The translations under genes and the position numbers were made by a program. DNA of 64,000 nt from NCBI RefSeq assembly GCF_001584335.1, contig NZ_LSBB01000020.1, positions 372,001 to 436,000 on the forward strand, given 5' to 3'. The notes beneath the pieces were generated by a model. It was given only the letters and a program-made list of their open reading frames with translations, was not told the DNA's origin and did no database searches. This stretch comes from Bacillus atrophaeus. GTDB lineage: Bacteria; Bacillota; Bacilli; Bacillales; Bacillaceae. Below are positions 36,300-46,234 of this stretch, one piece after another (within the stretch, counting starts at the first letter, position 1; each line of letters begins with the position of its first letter).

Positions 36300-37262
36300 A
36301 TGAATCTCCCTGTACAAACGGATGATCGGTCATCAAAAAAGCACACTCATGTGCCGGACGAGTGGTTTACCCCGAACACAGAAAATAATCAAGAAGCAGA
36401 ATCAGTAAAACGGCCCAGTCTGTCATACGCACAGGACGCGTGGCGAAGACTGAAGAAAAATAAATTAGCGATGGCCGGGCTCGGCATTCTGATCTTCCTA
36501 TTACTGATGGCTGCCATCGGGCCGCTTATATCGCCCCATAGCGTAACGCGCCAAGCCCTCTCTGAACAAAATCTTCCTCCGTCAGCCACACATTGGTTTG
36601 GGACGGATGAGCTTGGCAGGGATGTTTTTACAAGAACATGGTACGGTGCGAGAATTTCCTTATTTGTCGGCGTGATGGCCGCGCTCATTGATTTTGTGAT
36701 CGGCGTTATCTACGGGGGAATTGCCGGTTACAAAGGCGGTAAGACGGACAGTGTGATGATGAGAATCATCGAAGTGCTGTACGGTCTGCCATATTTGCTT
36801 GTCGTTATTTTGTTAATGGTGCTGATGGGCCCTGGTCTAGGAACCATTATTGTGGCGCTGACCGTCACGGGATGGGTCGGCATGGCGCGCATTGTCAGAG
36901 GCCAGGTGCTTCAATTGAAGCACTATGAATATGTACTGGCTTCAAAAACCTTTGGGGCGGGCACCTTACGGATTATACGCAAAAATTTGCTGCCCAATAC
37001 AATGGGTGCGATTATCGTGCAGATGACATTAACGGTGCCGACTGCCATCTTTGCGGAAGCCTTCTTGAGTTTCCTCGGGCTCGGTATACAAGCGCCGTTT
37101 GCGAGCTGGGGTGTGATGGCGAATGACGGCTTGCCGACCATTTTGTCAGGGCATTGGTGGCGCTTATTTTTTCCGGCCTTTTTTATCTCATTAACGATGT
37201 ACGCGTTTAATGTGCTTGGCGACGGATTGCAGGATGCGTTAGACCCTAAGCTCAGGAGGTAG
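36300..37262 (+). CDS. dppC: DppC, peptide ABC transporter permease
   Basis: ATG 36300 behind AAAGGG (GTG 36291 in frame would overlap the ribosome site); 320 residues. OppC-type: hydrophilic N-tail, AMAGLGILIFLLLMAAIGPL span, HWFGTDELGRDVFTRTWYGA signature, EAA-like YVLASKTFGAGTLRIIRKN. Pairs with DppB. Confidence 0.94.
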   Translation: MNLPVQTDDRSSKKHTHVPDEWFTPNTENNQEAESVKRPSLSYAQDAWRRLKKNKLAMAGLGILIFLLLMAAIGPLISPHSVTRQALSEQNLPPSATHWFGTDELGRDVFTRTWYGARISLFVGVMAALIDFVIGVIYGGIAGYKGGKTDSVMMRIIEVLYGLPYLLVVILLMVLMGPGLGTIIVALTVTGWVGMARIVRGQVLQLKHYEYVLASKTFGAGTLRIIRKNLLPNTMGAIIVQMTLTVPTAIFAEAFLSFLGLGIQAPFASWGVMANDGLPTILSGHWWRLFFPAFFISLTMYAFNVLGDGLQDALDPKLRR

Positions 37263-37266
37263 TGTT

Positions 37267-38280
37267 ATGCAAAAAGTCCTTTCAGTTCACGATCTGCACG
37301 TCTCTTTTGCTACATACGGCGGCTCTGTTCAAGCTGTCAGGGGGGTCAGTTTTGATTTGTTCGAAGGGGAGACATTTGCCATTGTCGGCGAATCAGGCTG
37401 CGGAAAAAGCGTCACCTCTCAAAGCATTATGGGATTGCTGCCTAAATATTCGGCAAAAATTACTTCCGGTCACATACAGTTTAAACATAAAGACCTTTGC
37501 AAAATTCCGGAACGGGAAATGAGAAGCATCAGGGGGGCGGATATCTCCATGATTTTTCAGGACCCGATGACGGCTTTAAATCCCACGTTAACCGTCGGAG
37601 ACCAGCTGACCGAAGCGCTTTTGCAGCACCAGACGATGTCGAAGAAAGCGGCTAAGGAGGCGGTGCTTTCCATGCTGTCCTTGGTTGGCATTCCTGATCC
37701 CAAGGAGCGGCTGAAGCAATATCCCCATCAGTTCAGCGGAGGCATGAGACAGCGGATTGTTATTGCGATGGCGCTGATCTGCGAGCCTGATATTTTAATT
37801 GCTGATGAACCGACGACGGCGCTTGACGTAACGATTCAGGCACAGATTCTTGAATTATTTAAAGAGATTCAAAGAAAAACCAAAGTGTCTATTATTCTCA
37901 TTACACATGATTTGGGTGTCGTGGCTCAAGTCGCTGACAGGGTTGCTGTGATGTATGCAGGTAAAATCGCGGAAATCGGAACGAGAGAAGATATTTTTTA
38001 TCAGCCTCAGCATCCTTATACGAAAGGGCTGCTGAATTCCGTCCCGCGGCTTGATCTGGAAGATGCGGAACTGATTCCGATTGACGGCACGCCGCCGGAC
38101 TTATTCGCGCCGCCGGCAGGGTGCCCGTTTGCCGCCCGGTGTCCGCACAGGATGACGGTGTGCGACAGAGTGTATCCTGATCAAACGGTCAGATCAACAA
38201 GCCATTCGGTTCATTGCTGGCTGCAGGATAAACGGGCTGAACAAGCGGCTGTCTCTGTCGGTACGAAAGACAAACAATAA
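37267..38280 (+). CDS. dppD: DppD, peptide ABC transporter ATPase
   Basis: 337 residues. Walker A GESGCGKS, signature QFSGGMRQRIVIAMAL, Walker B ILIADEPTTALD, switch His in LITHDLGVV, and the C-terminal oligopeptide-transporter Cys cluster (GCPFAARCPHRMTVC, possible FeS). The only ATPase within dppA-E; YkfD (42965-43969) could be its partner, giving a DppD/YkfD heterodimer. Confidence 0.94.
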   Translation: MQKVLSVHDLHVSFATYGGSVQAVRGVSFDLFEGETFAIVGESGCGKSVTSQSIMGLLPKYSAKITSGHIQFKHKDLCKIPEREMRSIRGADISMIFQDPMTALNPTLTVGDQLTEALLQHQTMSKKAAKEAVLSMLSLVGIPDPKERLKQYPHQFSGGMRQRIVIAMALICEPDILIADEPTTALDVTIQAQILELFKEIQRKTKVSIILITHDLGVVAQVADRVAVMYAGKIAEIGTREDIFYQPQHPYTKGLLNSVPRLDLEDAELIPIDGTPPDLFAPPAGCPFAARCPHRMTVCDRVYPDQTVRSTSHSVHCWLQDKRAEQAAVSVGTKDKQ

Positions 38281-38291
38281 GGGGGAAAAAG

Positions 38292-39917
38292 ATGAAAAGG
38301 CTATGGAGTATGGGACTTGCGCTGACGCTTTCGTTTGCGCTGATAGGATGCACGGCAAATGAACAGGCCGGAAAAGAAACAGGGGACGACAAAGCAAACA
38401 AATCCGGCGGTGAAAAAGTGCTTCATTTAAATAATGAGAAAGAGCCGACATCCTTTGATCCGCCTAAAGGTTTTGACCGAGTGTCGTGGGAGCCGTTAAA
38501 TAACCTCATGGAAGGCTTAACCCGTCTTGGCAAAGACCATGAGCCTGAACCGGCGATGGCGGAAAAATGGACGGTATCTAAGGATCAAAAAACATATACA
38601 TTTACCATTCGCAAAGATGCCAAATGGACAAACGGAGATCCGGTGACAGCCGGAGATTTTGAATATGCGTGGAAACGGATGCTTGATCCGAAAACAGGTG
38701 CATCTTCCGCTTTTCTCGGCTACTTAATTGAAGGCGGCGAAGCGTTTAACAGCGGGAAAGGCGCAAAGGACGAGGTGAAAGTGACGGCTAAAGATGATAA
38801 GAAGCTTGAAGTCACTCTCGCCGCGCCGCAGAAATATTTTCTGAGCGTTATTTCAAACCCCGCATACTTTCCGATTAATGAAAAAGTGGCAAACAAAGAC
38901 CCAAAATGGTTTGCCCAAGCAAGCACATTTGTCGGCAACGGCCCATTTAAGCTGACGGGTTGGAAGCATGATGACAACATGACAATGGAAAAAAGCGACA
39001 CGTACTGGGATAAGGATTCGGTTAAGCTCGATAAAGTCAAATGGGCGATGGTTGATGATCGCAACACAGACTATCAAATGTTTCAGTCTGATGAGTTAGA
39101 TAGCGCTTATGTGCCTGCTGAATTAAGCGAACAGCTGCTTGATCAAGATAACGTTCATATTACAGACCAAGCAGGTTTATACTTTTATCGTTTTAATGTA
39201 AACATGGAGCCGTTCCAAAATAAAAACATTAGAAAAGCTTTTGCTATGGCGGTTGACCAAAAGGAAATCGTTGATTATGTTACGAAAAATAAAGAAAAGC
39301 CGGCGCACGCCTTTGTTTCTCCGGGATTGGCCCAGCCTGACGGCAAAGATTTTCGTGAAGCAGGCGGAGACCTCATCTCCTTCAATAAAAGTCAGGCAAA
39401 GCAGCTTTTAGAAAAAGGCATGAAAGAAGAAAACTATGATAAACTGCCAGCCATTACCTTGACCTACAGCACAAAACCTGAACATAAAAAAATCGCTGAA
39501 GCCATCCAGCAAAAACTGAAAAGTGAGTTGGGAATTGATATCAAGCTTGCCAACATGGAATGGAATGTGTTTTTAGAGGACCAAAAAGCTCTTAAATTTC
39601 AATTCTCGCAAAGTTCATTTTTAGCGGATTACGCCGATCCTATCAATTTTCTGGAAGCCTTCCAGACGGACAATTCAATGAACCGCACAGGCTGGGGCAA
39701 TGAGCAATACGATCAGCTGATCAAACAGGCGAAAATGGAAGCAAATGAAGAAAAACGATTTGCACTCATGCACCAGGCGGAAAAACTGTTATTAGGCGAG
39801 GCGCCGATTATACCGATTTATTTCTACAATCAGGTTCATCTTTATCAAAAAAATGTAAAAGGAATCGTCCGCCACCCCGTTGGCTATATCGACTTAAAAT
39901 GGGCGGAAAAAAACTGA
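38292..39917 (+). CDS. dppE: DppE, dipeptide-binding lipoprotein
   Basis: 541 residues with a lipoprotein signal: basic start, hydrophobic core, lipobox ALIGC and acylated Cys ~21. Family SBP_bac_5: KWTVSKDQKTYTFTIRKDAK and NGPFKLTGWKHDDNMTMEKS. In B. subtilis DppE binds murein tripeptide L-Ala-D-Glu-meso-Dap, which fits the ykf genes downstream. Confidence 0.95.
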   Translation: MKRLWSMGLALTLSFALIGCTANEQAGKETGDDKANKSGGEKVLHLNNEKEPTSFDPPKGFDRVSWEPLNNLMEGLTRLGKDHEPEPAMAEKWTVSKDQKTYTFTIRKDAKWTNGDPVTAGDFEYAWKRMLDPKTGASSAFLGYLIEGGEAFNSGKGAKDEVKVTAKDDKKLEVTLAAPQKYFLSVISNPAYFPINEKVANKDPKWFAQASTFVGNGPFKLTGWKHDDNMTMEKSDTYWDKDSVKLDKVKWAMVDDRNTDYQMFQSDELDSAYVPAELSEQLLDQDNVHITDQAGLYFYRFNVNMEPFQNKNIRKAFAMAVDQKEIVDYVTKNKEKPAHAFVSPGLAQPDGKDFREAGGDLISFNKSQAKQLLEKGMKEENYDKLPAITLTYSTKPEHKKIAEAIQQKLKSELGIDIKLANMEWNVFLEDQKALKFQFSQSSFLADYADPINFLEAFQTDNSMNRTGWGNEQYDQLIKQAKMEANEEKRFALMHQAEKLLLGEAPIIPIYFYNQVHLYQKNVKGIVRHPVGYIDLKWAEKN

Positions 39918-39929
39918 TATGATCAAGCG

Positions 39930-39969
39930 GAAAATGCTGCTCTCTTTTATAAGAAGGAGCGGTATTTTT
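39930..39969 (+). terminator. Weak terminator/attenuator between dppE and ykfA
   Basis: Imperfect GCTC...GAGC stem (AAGAAGGAGC side) followed by TATTTTTTC. It may reduce but not stop read-through from dppE into ykfA. Confidence 0.45.
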
Positions 39970-40025
39970 TCACTTTCCAAAACGTATACGTAGGGTGGAA
40001 AGCAAAATGAAGGGAGCGTGACGAA

Positions 40026-40967
40026 GTGAATCACAAGCCACCGGCATTAAAGAAGGGCGACACAGTCGGGGTGATAGCCCCCGCTAGTCCGCCGGACCCG
40101 GAAAAGCTGAAAACCGCGCTCTTATTTTTAGAAGAGCTGGGGCTTCAGGTCAAGATTGGCGAAGCTTTGAAAAACCAGCACGGCTATTTGGCGGGACGGG
40201 ATGAGGAGCGTTTGTCTGACCTGCATGAGATGTTTAAGGACCAAAATGTAAAGGCGGTATTATGCGCCTGCGGCGGTTTCGGAACAGGACGGATCGCTCA
40301 GGACATTGATTACGACATCATCCGCAGCAACCCGAAGATTTTTTGGGGATATAGTGATATTACGTATCTTCATACCGCTATAAATCAAAACACAGGGTTA
40401 ATCACGTTTCACGGCCCGATGCTGAGTTCTGACATCGGACGCGAAGATGTTGATCCATTGACCAAAGCTTCCTACCATCAATTATTTGAAGAAACTGAAT
40501 GTACCTATACAGAAGACATCTCTCCGCTCAAGGTGCTGACGCTGGGTAAAGCCGAAGGCCGGCTGGCCGGCGGAAATTTATCGTTACTCACTGCCACACT
40601 CGGTACACCGTTTGAAATTGATACGAAAGGCAAACTGCTGTTTATAGAAGACGTGGACGAAGAGCCTTATCAAATCGACAGGATGCTTAACCATTTAAAA
40701 ATGGCCGGCAAGTTTGAAGATGCCGCCGGGATACTCGTTTGTGATTTTCACAATTGTGTGCCCGTCAAACGGGAGAAATCGTTAACACTTGAACAGGTGA
40801 TAGAGGACTACATCACAAAAGCCGGAAAGCCTGCCTTAATGGGATTTAAAATCGGCCACTGTTCCCCGAGCATCGCCGTTCCGGTCGGAGCCCATGCAGT
40901 GATGGACACAGCGGCAAAAACCCTTACGATTGAAGCGGGAATTTCTAAAGGGGCGAGATTGATATGA
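40026..40967 (+). CDS. ykfA: YkfA, murein-peptide LD-carboxypeptidase (S66)
   Basis: 313 residues from GTG 40026. S66 family: PALKKGDTVGVIAPASPPDP, ACGGFGTGRIAQDIDYDII, nucleophile Ser in WGYSDITYLH and catalytic His near the C-terminus (FKIGHCSPSIAVPVGAHA). Removes the terminal D-Ala/other residue from L-configured positions of murein peptides. Overlaps ykfB by 4 bases. Confidence 0.93.
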   Translation: MNHKPPALKKGDTVGVIAPASPPDPEKLKTALLFLEELGLQVKIGEALKNQHGYLAGRDEERLSDLHEMFKDQNVKAVLCACGGFGTGRIAQDIDYDIIRSNPKIFWGYSDITYLHTAINQNTGLITFHGPMLSSDIGREDVDPLTKASYHQLFEETECTYTEDISPLKVLTLGKAEGRLAGGNLSLLTATLGTPFEIDTKGKLLFIEDVDEEPYQIDRMLNHLKMAGKFEDAAGILVCDFHNCVPVKREKSLTLEQVIEDYITKAGKPALMGFKIGHCSPSIAVPVGAHAVMDTAAKTLTIEAGISKGARLI

Positions 40968-42064
40968 AGATTGCGGGAATTGAAACAGAACGAATCGCCG
41001 TACCGTTAAAAAAGCCTTTCAAAACAGCGCTGAGAACGGTGTATACGGCTGAATCTGTCATTGTAAAAATCGTGTATGACAACGGCTTGAGCGGATGGGG
41101 AGAAGCGCCGCCCACAATTGTGATTACCGGAGACAGTATAGACAGTATTGAAAGCGTCATTCATCACGTCTTGAAGCCTTCTTTACTCGGGAGAAGCCTG
41201 CACAGCTGTGAAGCGATTTTTCACGACATCGACCGACTGCTTGAACGTAATTATAGCGCAAAAGCGGCGGTTGAGATGGCCGTTTACGACGGCTGGGCCC
41301 AAATGTGCGGACTCCCGCTTTACCAGATGCTTGGCGGTTTTCGCCGGACGCTGGAAACGGATTATACCGTCAGCGTCAACTCGCCCCGGGAAATGGGCGA
41401 GGATGCCGTAAGCTGTCTCAAACAAGGCTTTCAGACGTTAAAAGTAAAGGTTGGAAAAGACAAAGTGCAGACCGATATCGCCCGTATCCATGAAATCAGA
41501 AAACGCGTCGGTTCAAACGTCAAGCTTCGTCTTGATGCTAATCAAGGCTGGACGCCGAAAGAGGCGGTTTCCGCCATTCGAAAAATGGAGGACGCGGGGC
41601 TTGATATTGAGCTTGTTGAGCAGCCCGTCCATAAAGATGATCTTGCCGGACTGAAGCAGGTCACTGACGCGACGGAAACACCGATTATGGCGGACGAAAG
41701 TGTCTTTACCCCGCGTCAGGCGCTGGCGGTACTGAAAACACGCAGCGCGGATTTAATCAACATCAAGCTGATGAAGGCAGGAGGCATCACCGGGGCCGTG
41801 AAAATAAATGCGCTGGCGGAAGCGTGCGGCGTAGAGTGTATGGTCGGCAGCATGATTGAAACAAAGCTCGGCATCACAGCGGCGGCTCATTTCGCCGCCG
41901 GCAAAAAAAACGTGACGCGCTTTGATTTTGATGCGCCGCTTATGCTGAAGCAAGATTTGATACAGGGCGGCATCATCTACAGCGGCAGCGCGATTACGAT
42001 TCCGGATGAACCGGGGCTTGGCATTTCAGGAGTGATGCTGCAAAAGGAAGGGGCAGAACGATGA
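40964..42064 (+). CDS. ykfB: YkfB, L-Ala-D/L-Glu epimerase
   Basis: 366 residues, enolase superfamily. Acid/base Lys pair in TLKVKVGKDKVQ, metal ligands in LRLDANQGW, ELVEQPV and IMADESVF, second Lys in LINIKLMKAGGI. Converts L-Ala-D-Glu from murein into L-Ala-L-Glu for ordinary peptidases. Overlaps neighbours by 4 bases at both ends. Confidence 0.95.
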   Translation: MKIAGIETERIAVPLKKPFKTALRTVYTAESVIVKIVYDNGLSGWGEAPPTIVITGDSIDSIESVIHHVLKPSLLGRSLHSCEAIFHDIDRLLERNYSAKAAVEMAVYDGWAQMCGLPLYQMLGGFRRTLETDYTVSVNSPREMGEDAVSCLKQGFQTLKVKVGKDKVQTDIARIHEIRKRVGSNVKLRLDANQGWTPKEAVSAIRKMEDAGLDIELVEQPVHKDDLAGLKQVTDATETPIMADESVFTPRQALAVLKTRSADLINIKLMKAGGITGAVKINALAEACGVECMVGSMIETKLGITAAAHFAAGKKNVTRFDFDAPLMLKQDLIQGGIIYSGSAITIPDEPGLGISGVMLQKEGAER

Positions 42065-42951
42065 ACTATACGGTCCGATCGGCAGTAGCCAACATATGGA
42101 CGGCACCTGCATCACCTCGGAAAGCGGATCAGCCGATGCTTGGGAAAACCGTGCGTGTCAGAGAATGGCTGGAAGAAATGACCTATGATCAGCGTCTTTG
42201 CCTGTGTACAGAGAACATCATCCAATCACAGGTTCTCTTCGGCGGAGAAGTAACGGTAGTTTCAGAAGAAGAAGAATGGGCATCCGTTGTTGTTCCAGGA
42301 CAGCCGTCAGGCAAAAACGAGCGCGGTTATCCAGGGTGGATGAGAAAGTGCCAGCTGAGCAAAATGGATGAGACCGACAAGCAGGGCGATGTGTATGTAA
42401 CTAAGCCTGCTGCTTTTTTATACAAGAATGACAGAGAAAAAGAGATGGAAGTGAGCTTTTTAACAAGCCTGCCGCTGCACAGTGAATCGGACGGGTTTTA
42501 CAAGGTAGAAACACCATTTGGCGATCGGCTGCTGAAGAAAACAGATGCTCAGCCGGTGCGGGAAAGGCAAGGAACGGCTGCTGATATCATCCAGACGGGT
42601 AAGGCTTTTATCGGGCTTCCTTATTTATGGGGCGGAATGAGCGGATTTGGATTCGACTGCTCCGGGTTTATGTACAGTCTCTTTAAAGCGAACGGCTATA
42701 TCATTCCCCGTGATGCTGGCGATCAGGCTAAAGCGGGCAGCCGTATAGAGATTGATGAAATGGAGCCGGGCGACCTGCTGTTTTTCGCTTATGAGGAAGG
42801 AAAAGGAGCCATTCACCACGTCGGTTTGGCAATAGGCGGCGGCCGAATGCTCCATTCCCCAAAGACAGGGAAAAGCATTGAAATCATTACGCTGAAAGGC
42901 ACGGTATATGAAAAAGAATTATGCACAGCACGCCGCTATTACATCAAATGA
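42061..42951 (+). CDS. ykfC: YkfC, gamma-D-glutamyl-L-diamino acid endopeptidase
   Basis: 296 residues: SH3b-like N-terminal region and a C-terminal NlpC/P60 domain with catalytic Cys in GFDCSGFMYSLF and His in AIHHVGLAIGGGRML. No signal peptide, so it acts on imported peptides, cutting D-Glu from Dap. Completes the intracellular murein tripeptide route with DppA, YkfA and YkfB. Confidence 0.94.
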   Translation: MNYTVRSAVANIWTAPASPRKADQPMLGKTVRVREWLEEMTYDQRLCLCTENIIQSQVLFGGEVTVVSEEEEWASVVVPGQPSGKNERGYPGWMRKCQLSKMDETDKQGDVYVTKPAAFLYKNDREKEMEVSFLTSLPLHSESDGFYKVETPFGDRLLKKTDAQPVRERQGTAADIIQTGKAFIGLPYLWGGMSGFGFDCSGFMYSLFKANGYIIPRDAGDQAKAGSRIEIDEMEPGDLLFFAYEEGKGAIHHVGLAIGGGRMLHSPKTGKSIEIITLKGTVYEKELCTARRYYIK

Positions 42952-42964
42952 GGGGGGAAGGCAA

Positions 42965-43969
42965 ATGGAAACAGCACCGCTTCTGCACGTCAATCAGCTC
43001 AAAATGCATTTTGATGCAGGAAGAAAGAAAACGGTAAAAGCTGTAGACGGGGTTACTTTTCACATATACGAAGGGGAAACCTTCGGGCTTGTAGGTGAAT
43101 CCGGCTGCGGGAAATCCACTTTGGGAAGAGTGTTAATGCGCCTTTATCATCCTACAGCCGGAAAAATCACGTACAGGGGAAAAGACCTGCATGATGTAAG
43201 CGAGAAGGACCATTTTACTTTGAACTGCAAACTGCAAATGATCTTTCAAGACCCCTATGCTTCTCTCAACCCGCGTCTGACTGTCAGGGAAATTATTATG
43301 GAGCCGATGGAAATTCATCAGCTTTACAATACCCATAAAGCGCGTCTTCAGATTGCGGACGAGCTTCTCGAATCGGTGGGGCTTCATCCTGCTTTTGGAA
43401 GCCGCTATCCGCATGAATTCAGCGGCGGGCAAAGGCAGAGAATCGGAATCGCCAGAGCGCTCTCCTTACATCCGGAATTTATCGTTGCAGACGAGCCGAT
43501 TTCAGCGCTCGATGTGTCGGTACAAGCACAGGTCGTTAATCTTCTGAAACGGATTCAAAAGGAAAAAGGGCTGACGTTTTTGTTCATTGCCCATGATTTA
43601 TCAATGGTTAAGCATATCAGCGACCGGATCGGGGTTATGTATTTAGGCCATATGATGGAAATTACTGAAAGCGGAGCACTCTATCGGGAGCCCTTGCATC
43701 CTTATACAAAGGCGCTGTTGTCCTCCATTCCGATTCCGGACCCTGAATTGGAGGACAAGCGTGAGCGCATTATTCTGAAAGGAGAATTGCCAAGCCCGGT
43801 CAATCCGCCGTCTGGCTGTGTGTTCAGGACAAGGTGTCCGGAGGCGATGCCGGAATGCAAGGAAAGCCGGCCGATGCTTGAAGAAGTAGAAACGGGCCGG
43901 TTTGTCGCCTGCCATTTATACCGGAAAGAGCGCGGGCCATTCAAAGAAAATAGTAAGATTGATGTTTAA
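42965..43969 (+). CDS. ykfD: YkfD, oligopeptide ABC transporter ATPase
   Basis: ATG 42965 after AGGGGGGAAG; 334 residues. OppF/DppF type: Walker A GESGCGKST, LQMIFQDPYASLNPRLTV, signature EFSGGQRQRIGIARAL, Walker B FIVADEPISALD, and C-terminal Cys motif CVFRTRCPEAMPEC. The dpp operon lacks a second ATPase, so YkfD probably supplies it. Confidence 0.93.
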   Translation: METAPLLHVNQLKMHFDAGRKKTVKAVDGVTFHIYEGETFGLVGESGCGKSTLGRVLMRLYHPTAGKITYRGKDLHDVSEKDHFTLNCKLQMIFQDPYASLNPRLTVREIIMEPMEIHQLYNTHKARLQIADELLESVGLHPAFGSRYPHEFSGGQRQRIGIARALSLHPEFIVADEPISALDVSVQAQVVNLLKRIQKEKGLTFLFIAHDLSMVKHISDRIGVMYLGHMMEITESGALYREPLHPYTKALLSSIPIPDPELEDKRERIILKGELPSPVNPPSGCVFRTRCPEAMPECKESRPMLEEVETGRFVACHLYRKERGPFKENSKIDV

Positions 43970-44002
43970 GCGCCGATGATGGCGATGCGCCCTGTACATC
44001 AA

Positions 44003-44036
44003 AAAAGGCAGGCTCCTAAGAAAAGGAGTCTGCCCG
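44003..44036 (-). terminator. Terminator of pgl
   Basis: GGCAGGCTCCT/AGGAGTCTGCC stem; on the minus strand it is followed by TTTTTTGATG. It also faces the end of ykfD and may act weakly in that direction. Confidence 0.85.
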
Positions 44037-44040
44037 CCTA

Positions 44041-45090
44041 TTAAGCTTGATGTAAAAATTTCACGCACACTGGATATGGCACCGAAATATCGGACTGGAT
44101 CAGTGTGAGTCTGCCCGTTTCTTCATCTCTCTCAAACAACACGAGGTTACCGGTTTCTTCATTTGACGCCACTAAGAACTTTTCAGAAGGGTCAAAAGCA
44201 AAATCACGCGGCCAGCTGCCTTCTGTTGACGTTCTTTCCACAAAAGCCAGCTCGCCGGAATATTGATTTACTTTAAAAACGGCAATGCTGTCGTGACCGC
44301 GATTGGCCGCATAAACAAAACGGCCGTCTTTCGATACGTGAATTGCGCTTCCTTGGCTGTTATCTGTGAAATCGTCAGGCAGAGCGGATACCACTTGGAT
44401 TTCTCTGAACTCTCCAGGTGTCGGAGCATATTCAAGTGCAATGACTTCATTGCTGAGTTCAGTCATGATATAAGCGTATTTTTCTTTCGGATGAAAGGCA
44501 ATGTGCCGAGGCCCTGCGCCCGGTGCAAAGGAATGGGTGCTGACTTCTCTCAGCTCACCGTCTTTCAGCTGGTATGTGTAAAGCTTATCAGTCCCTAAAT
44601 CAACCGCTACCACATAATTATGTTCGGGTGTAAAGCCGGCGTAATGTGTATGCGGCTTTTCCTGTCTTTCGTGAGGGCCTGTCCCGCTATGGGCGGCTTC
44701 AGTTACGGCTTGTTCAAGGCTTCCGTCAGCGAGAACCGGGAAAGCGTGTACCTTTCCGCTGTGATAATTAGCAGTTAAAACAAATTGGTTTTTATCATCC
44801 ACACTTACATGGCATGGGGATGGGCCGTCTATCAACTGTTGGTTCAGCAAGGTTAAATCTCCTGTTGCGGGATCAATTTGATAGGCAGCCACACCGCCCT
44901 GTCCATCGGCTTTTACGATGGAATACAAAACGCTGTTATCTTTATTCGGCGTGACATAAGTCGGGTTGCCAAGCTTTGCGGCAGTCTTAGGCTGGCTGAG
45001 TGTTTTCTTTTCAGTATCAAGCTCTAACGAATAAATTCCTTCACTGCCGCCCTTCGTATATGTTCCTATATAACCTATGTACTTTGTCAT
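44041..45090 (-). CDS. pgl: 6-phosphogluconolactonase (YkgB)
   Basis: 349 residues, the YkgB length. Seven-bladed lactonase propeller with repeated patterns GSLEQAVTEAAHSGTGPHER, HFAPGAGPRHIAFHPKEKYA-like PRHIAFHP and WPRDFAFDPSEKFLVASNEE. Hydrolyses 6-phosphogluconolactone in the oxidative pentose phosphate pathway. AAGGGGG ribosome site. Cytosolic, single gene. Confidence 0.93.
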   Translation of the reverse strand: MTKYIGYIGTYTKGGSEGIYSLELDTEKKTLSQPKTAAKLGNPTYVTPNKDNSVLYSIVKADGQGGVAAYQIDPATGDLTLLNQQLIDGPSPCHVSVDDKNQFVLTANYHSGKVHAFPVLADGSLEQAVTEAAHSGTGPHERQEKPHTHYAGFTPEHNYVVAVDLGTDKLYTYQLKDGELREVSTHSFAPGAGPRHIAFHPKEKYAYIMTELSNEVIALEYAPTPGEFREIQVVSALPDDFTDNSQGSAIHVSKDGRFVYAANRGHDSIAVFKVNQYSGELAFVERTSTEGSWPRDFAFDPSEKFLVASNEETGNLVLFERDEETGRLTLIQSDISVPYPVCVKFLHQA

Positions 45091-45180
45091 CCGTTTTTCC
45101 CCCTTAAAGTCATGTCTCCTCTATAGTAACGCATCTTGGGTAAATTTTCTGTTCAAACGATGAAAATGGGGGAATATTCT

Positions 45181-46041
45181 TTATTCTGTCCTCAGAAGCG
45201 GCATTGTGCAGCATCTGAATGATCCCCCAGATTTAATAATTTCAGACAGCTCCACTTTGATGACATGGAATCCTCGTGCAGCAAGTTCTTGATTGACATG
45301 ATGATTTTGCGGCAGACTGAGGATGGTGTTATTTCCTAAAGAAAGCACATTCGTGCCGAGAGTGAATTGCTCGTCATCAGGTACCTCAATCAAGTCAAAA
45401 CGTGCTGACAATAGATCAAGTTCTTTTTGCCTTAGGGCAGGTGGATAAACAAGCGCTTCTTTTTCAGAAATAATATTAAAAACACAATCTAAATGCAAAA
45501 ACTCTTTTTTCATCGGCACGGAGGCAATTGTAAGCTCAGGAAGCGCCTGCTGTAATTGATCGACAGCGGCGTCTTCCGTCCGTTCACTAATGCCGACGTA
45601 AACGGTGTCTCCTGCCGCAATGACGTCTCCGCCTTCAATATTTGCATTCTTGATAGGAGTAAAGGGAACATTGTGTTTATGTAAGAGCTCTGTCAATACG
45701 TTTTCCTCACCCTGGCGGACAGGGGCTGCCATCTGGGAGATAAATACCGTCTCACCTATCGTAAAGCCGATATCGCGTGTAAACACTTGCTCGGGAAACT
45801 GAGATGAAACGGGCAAAAGAATGACCTCTATATTTTGGGATTCTAACGCTTCAATCAAATGGTTGTGCTGTTTTTTGGCAATACTTACATTGATATTGTC
45901 ATGTTCGAAATGTTTTTGTGTTTCATTAATAATATCTTTGATTGTCATGTGTTCCGGACTGCAGAGAACCACCTTTTGTAAGACATCGTACTCGTTTCTG
46001 CACGCCGCTTTCGGCTCGAGTTTTGGGATGGATTGCTCCAT
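45181..46041 (-). CDS. ykgA: YkgA, dimethylarginine dimethylaminohydrolase-like enzyme
   Basis: 286 residues, guanidino-group-modifying fold. Active-site elements: FTRDIGFTIG, IEGGDVIAAGDTVYVGISER, FLHLDCVFNII (His) and SGGSFRCCTMPLLR (catalytic Cys, doubled). DDAH/arginine-deiminase-like; natural substrate unknown. Start after AGGAGGAG. Divergent from ykhA. Confidence 0.88.
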   Translation of the reverse strand: MEQSIPKLEPKAACRNEYDVLQKVVLCSPEHMTIKDIINETQKHFEHDNINVSIAKKQHNHLIEALESQNIEVILLPVSSQFPEQVFTRDIGFTIGETVFISQMAAPVRQGEENVLTELLHKHNVPFTPIKNANIEGGDVIAAGDTVYVGISERTEDAAVDQLQQALPELTIASVPMKKEFLHLDCVFNIISEKEALVYPPALRQKELDLLSARFDLIEVPDDEQFTLGTNVLSLGNNTILSLPQNHHVNQELAARGFHVIKVELSEIIKSGGSFRCCTMPLLRTE

Positions 46042-46234
46042 GTGTAATCTCCTCCTGACCGTTTATGAATACGTATATTATTCCCTCACCTTACGGAAGA
46101 ATAAACGTTTCAGAGAGAATACCTCACACGCAAAACATCTTAAATTTTAGACAAAATACAGAGAATGTTGTTTAATAGGAGAATATGACTGGTATTCAAT
46201 CTTAGTGATCAGACATCAAAGGAGAGTATGGGGT

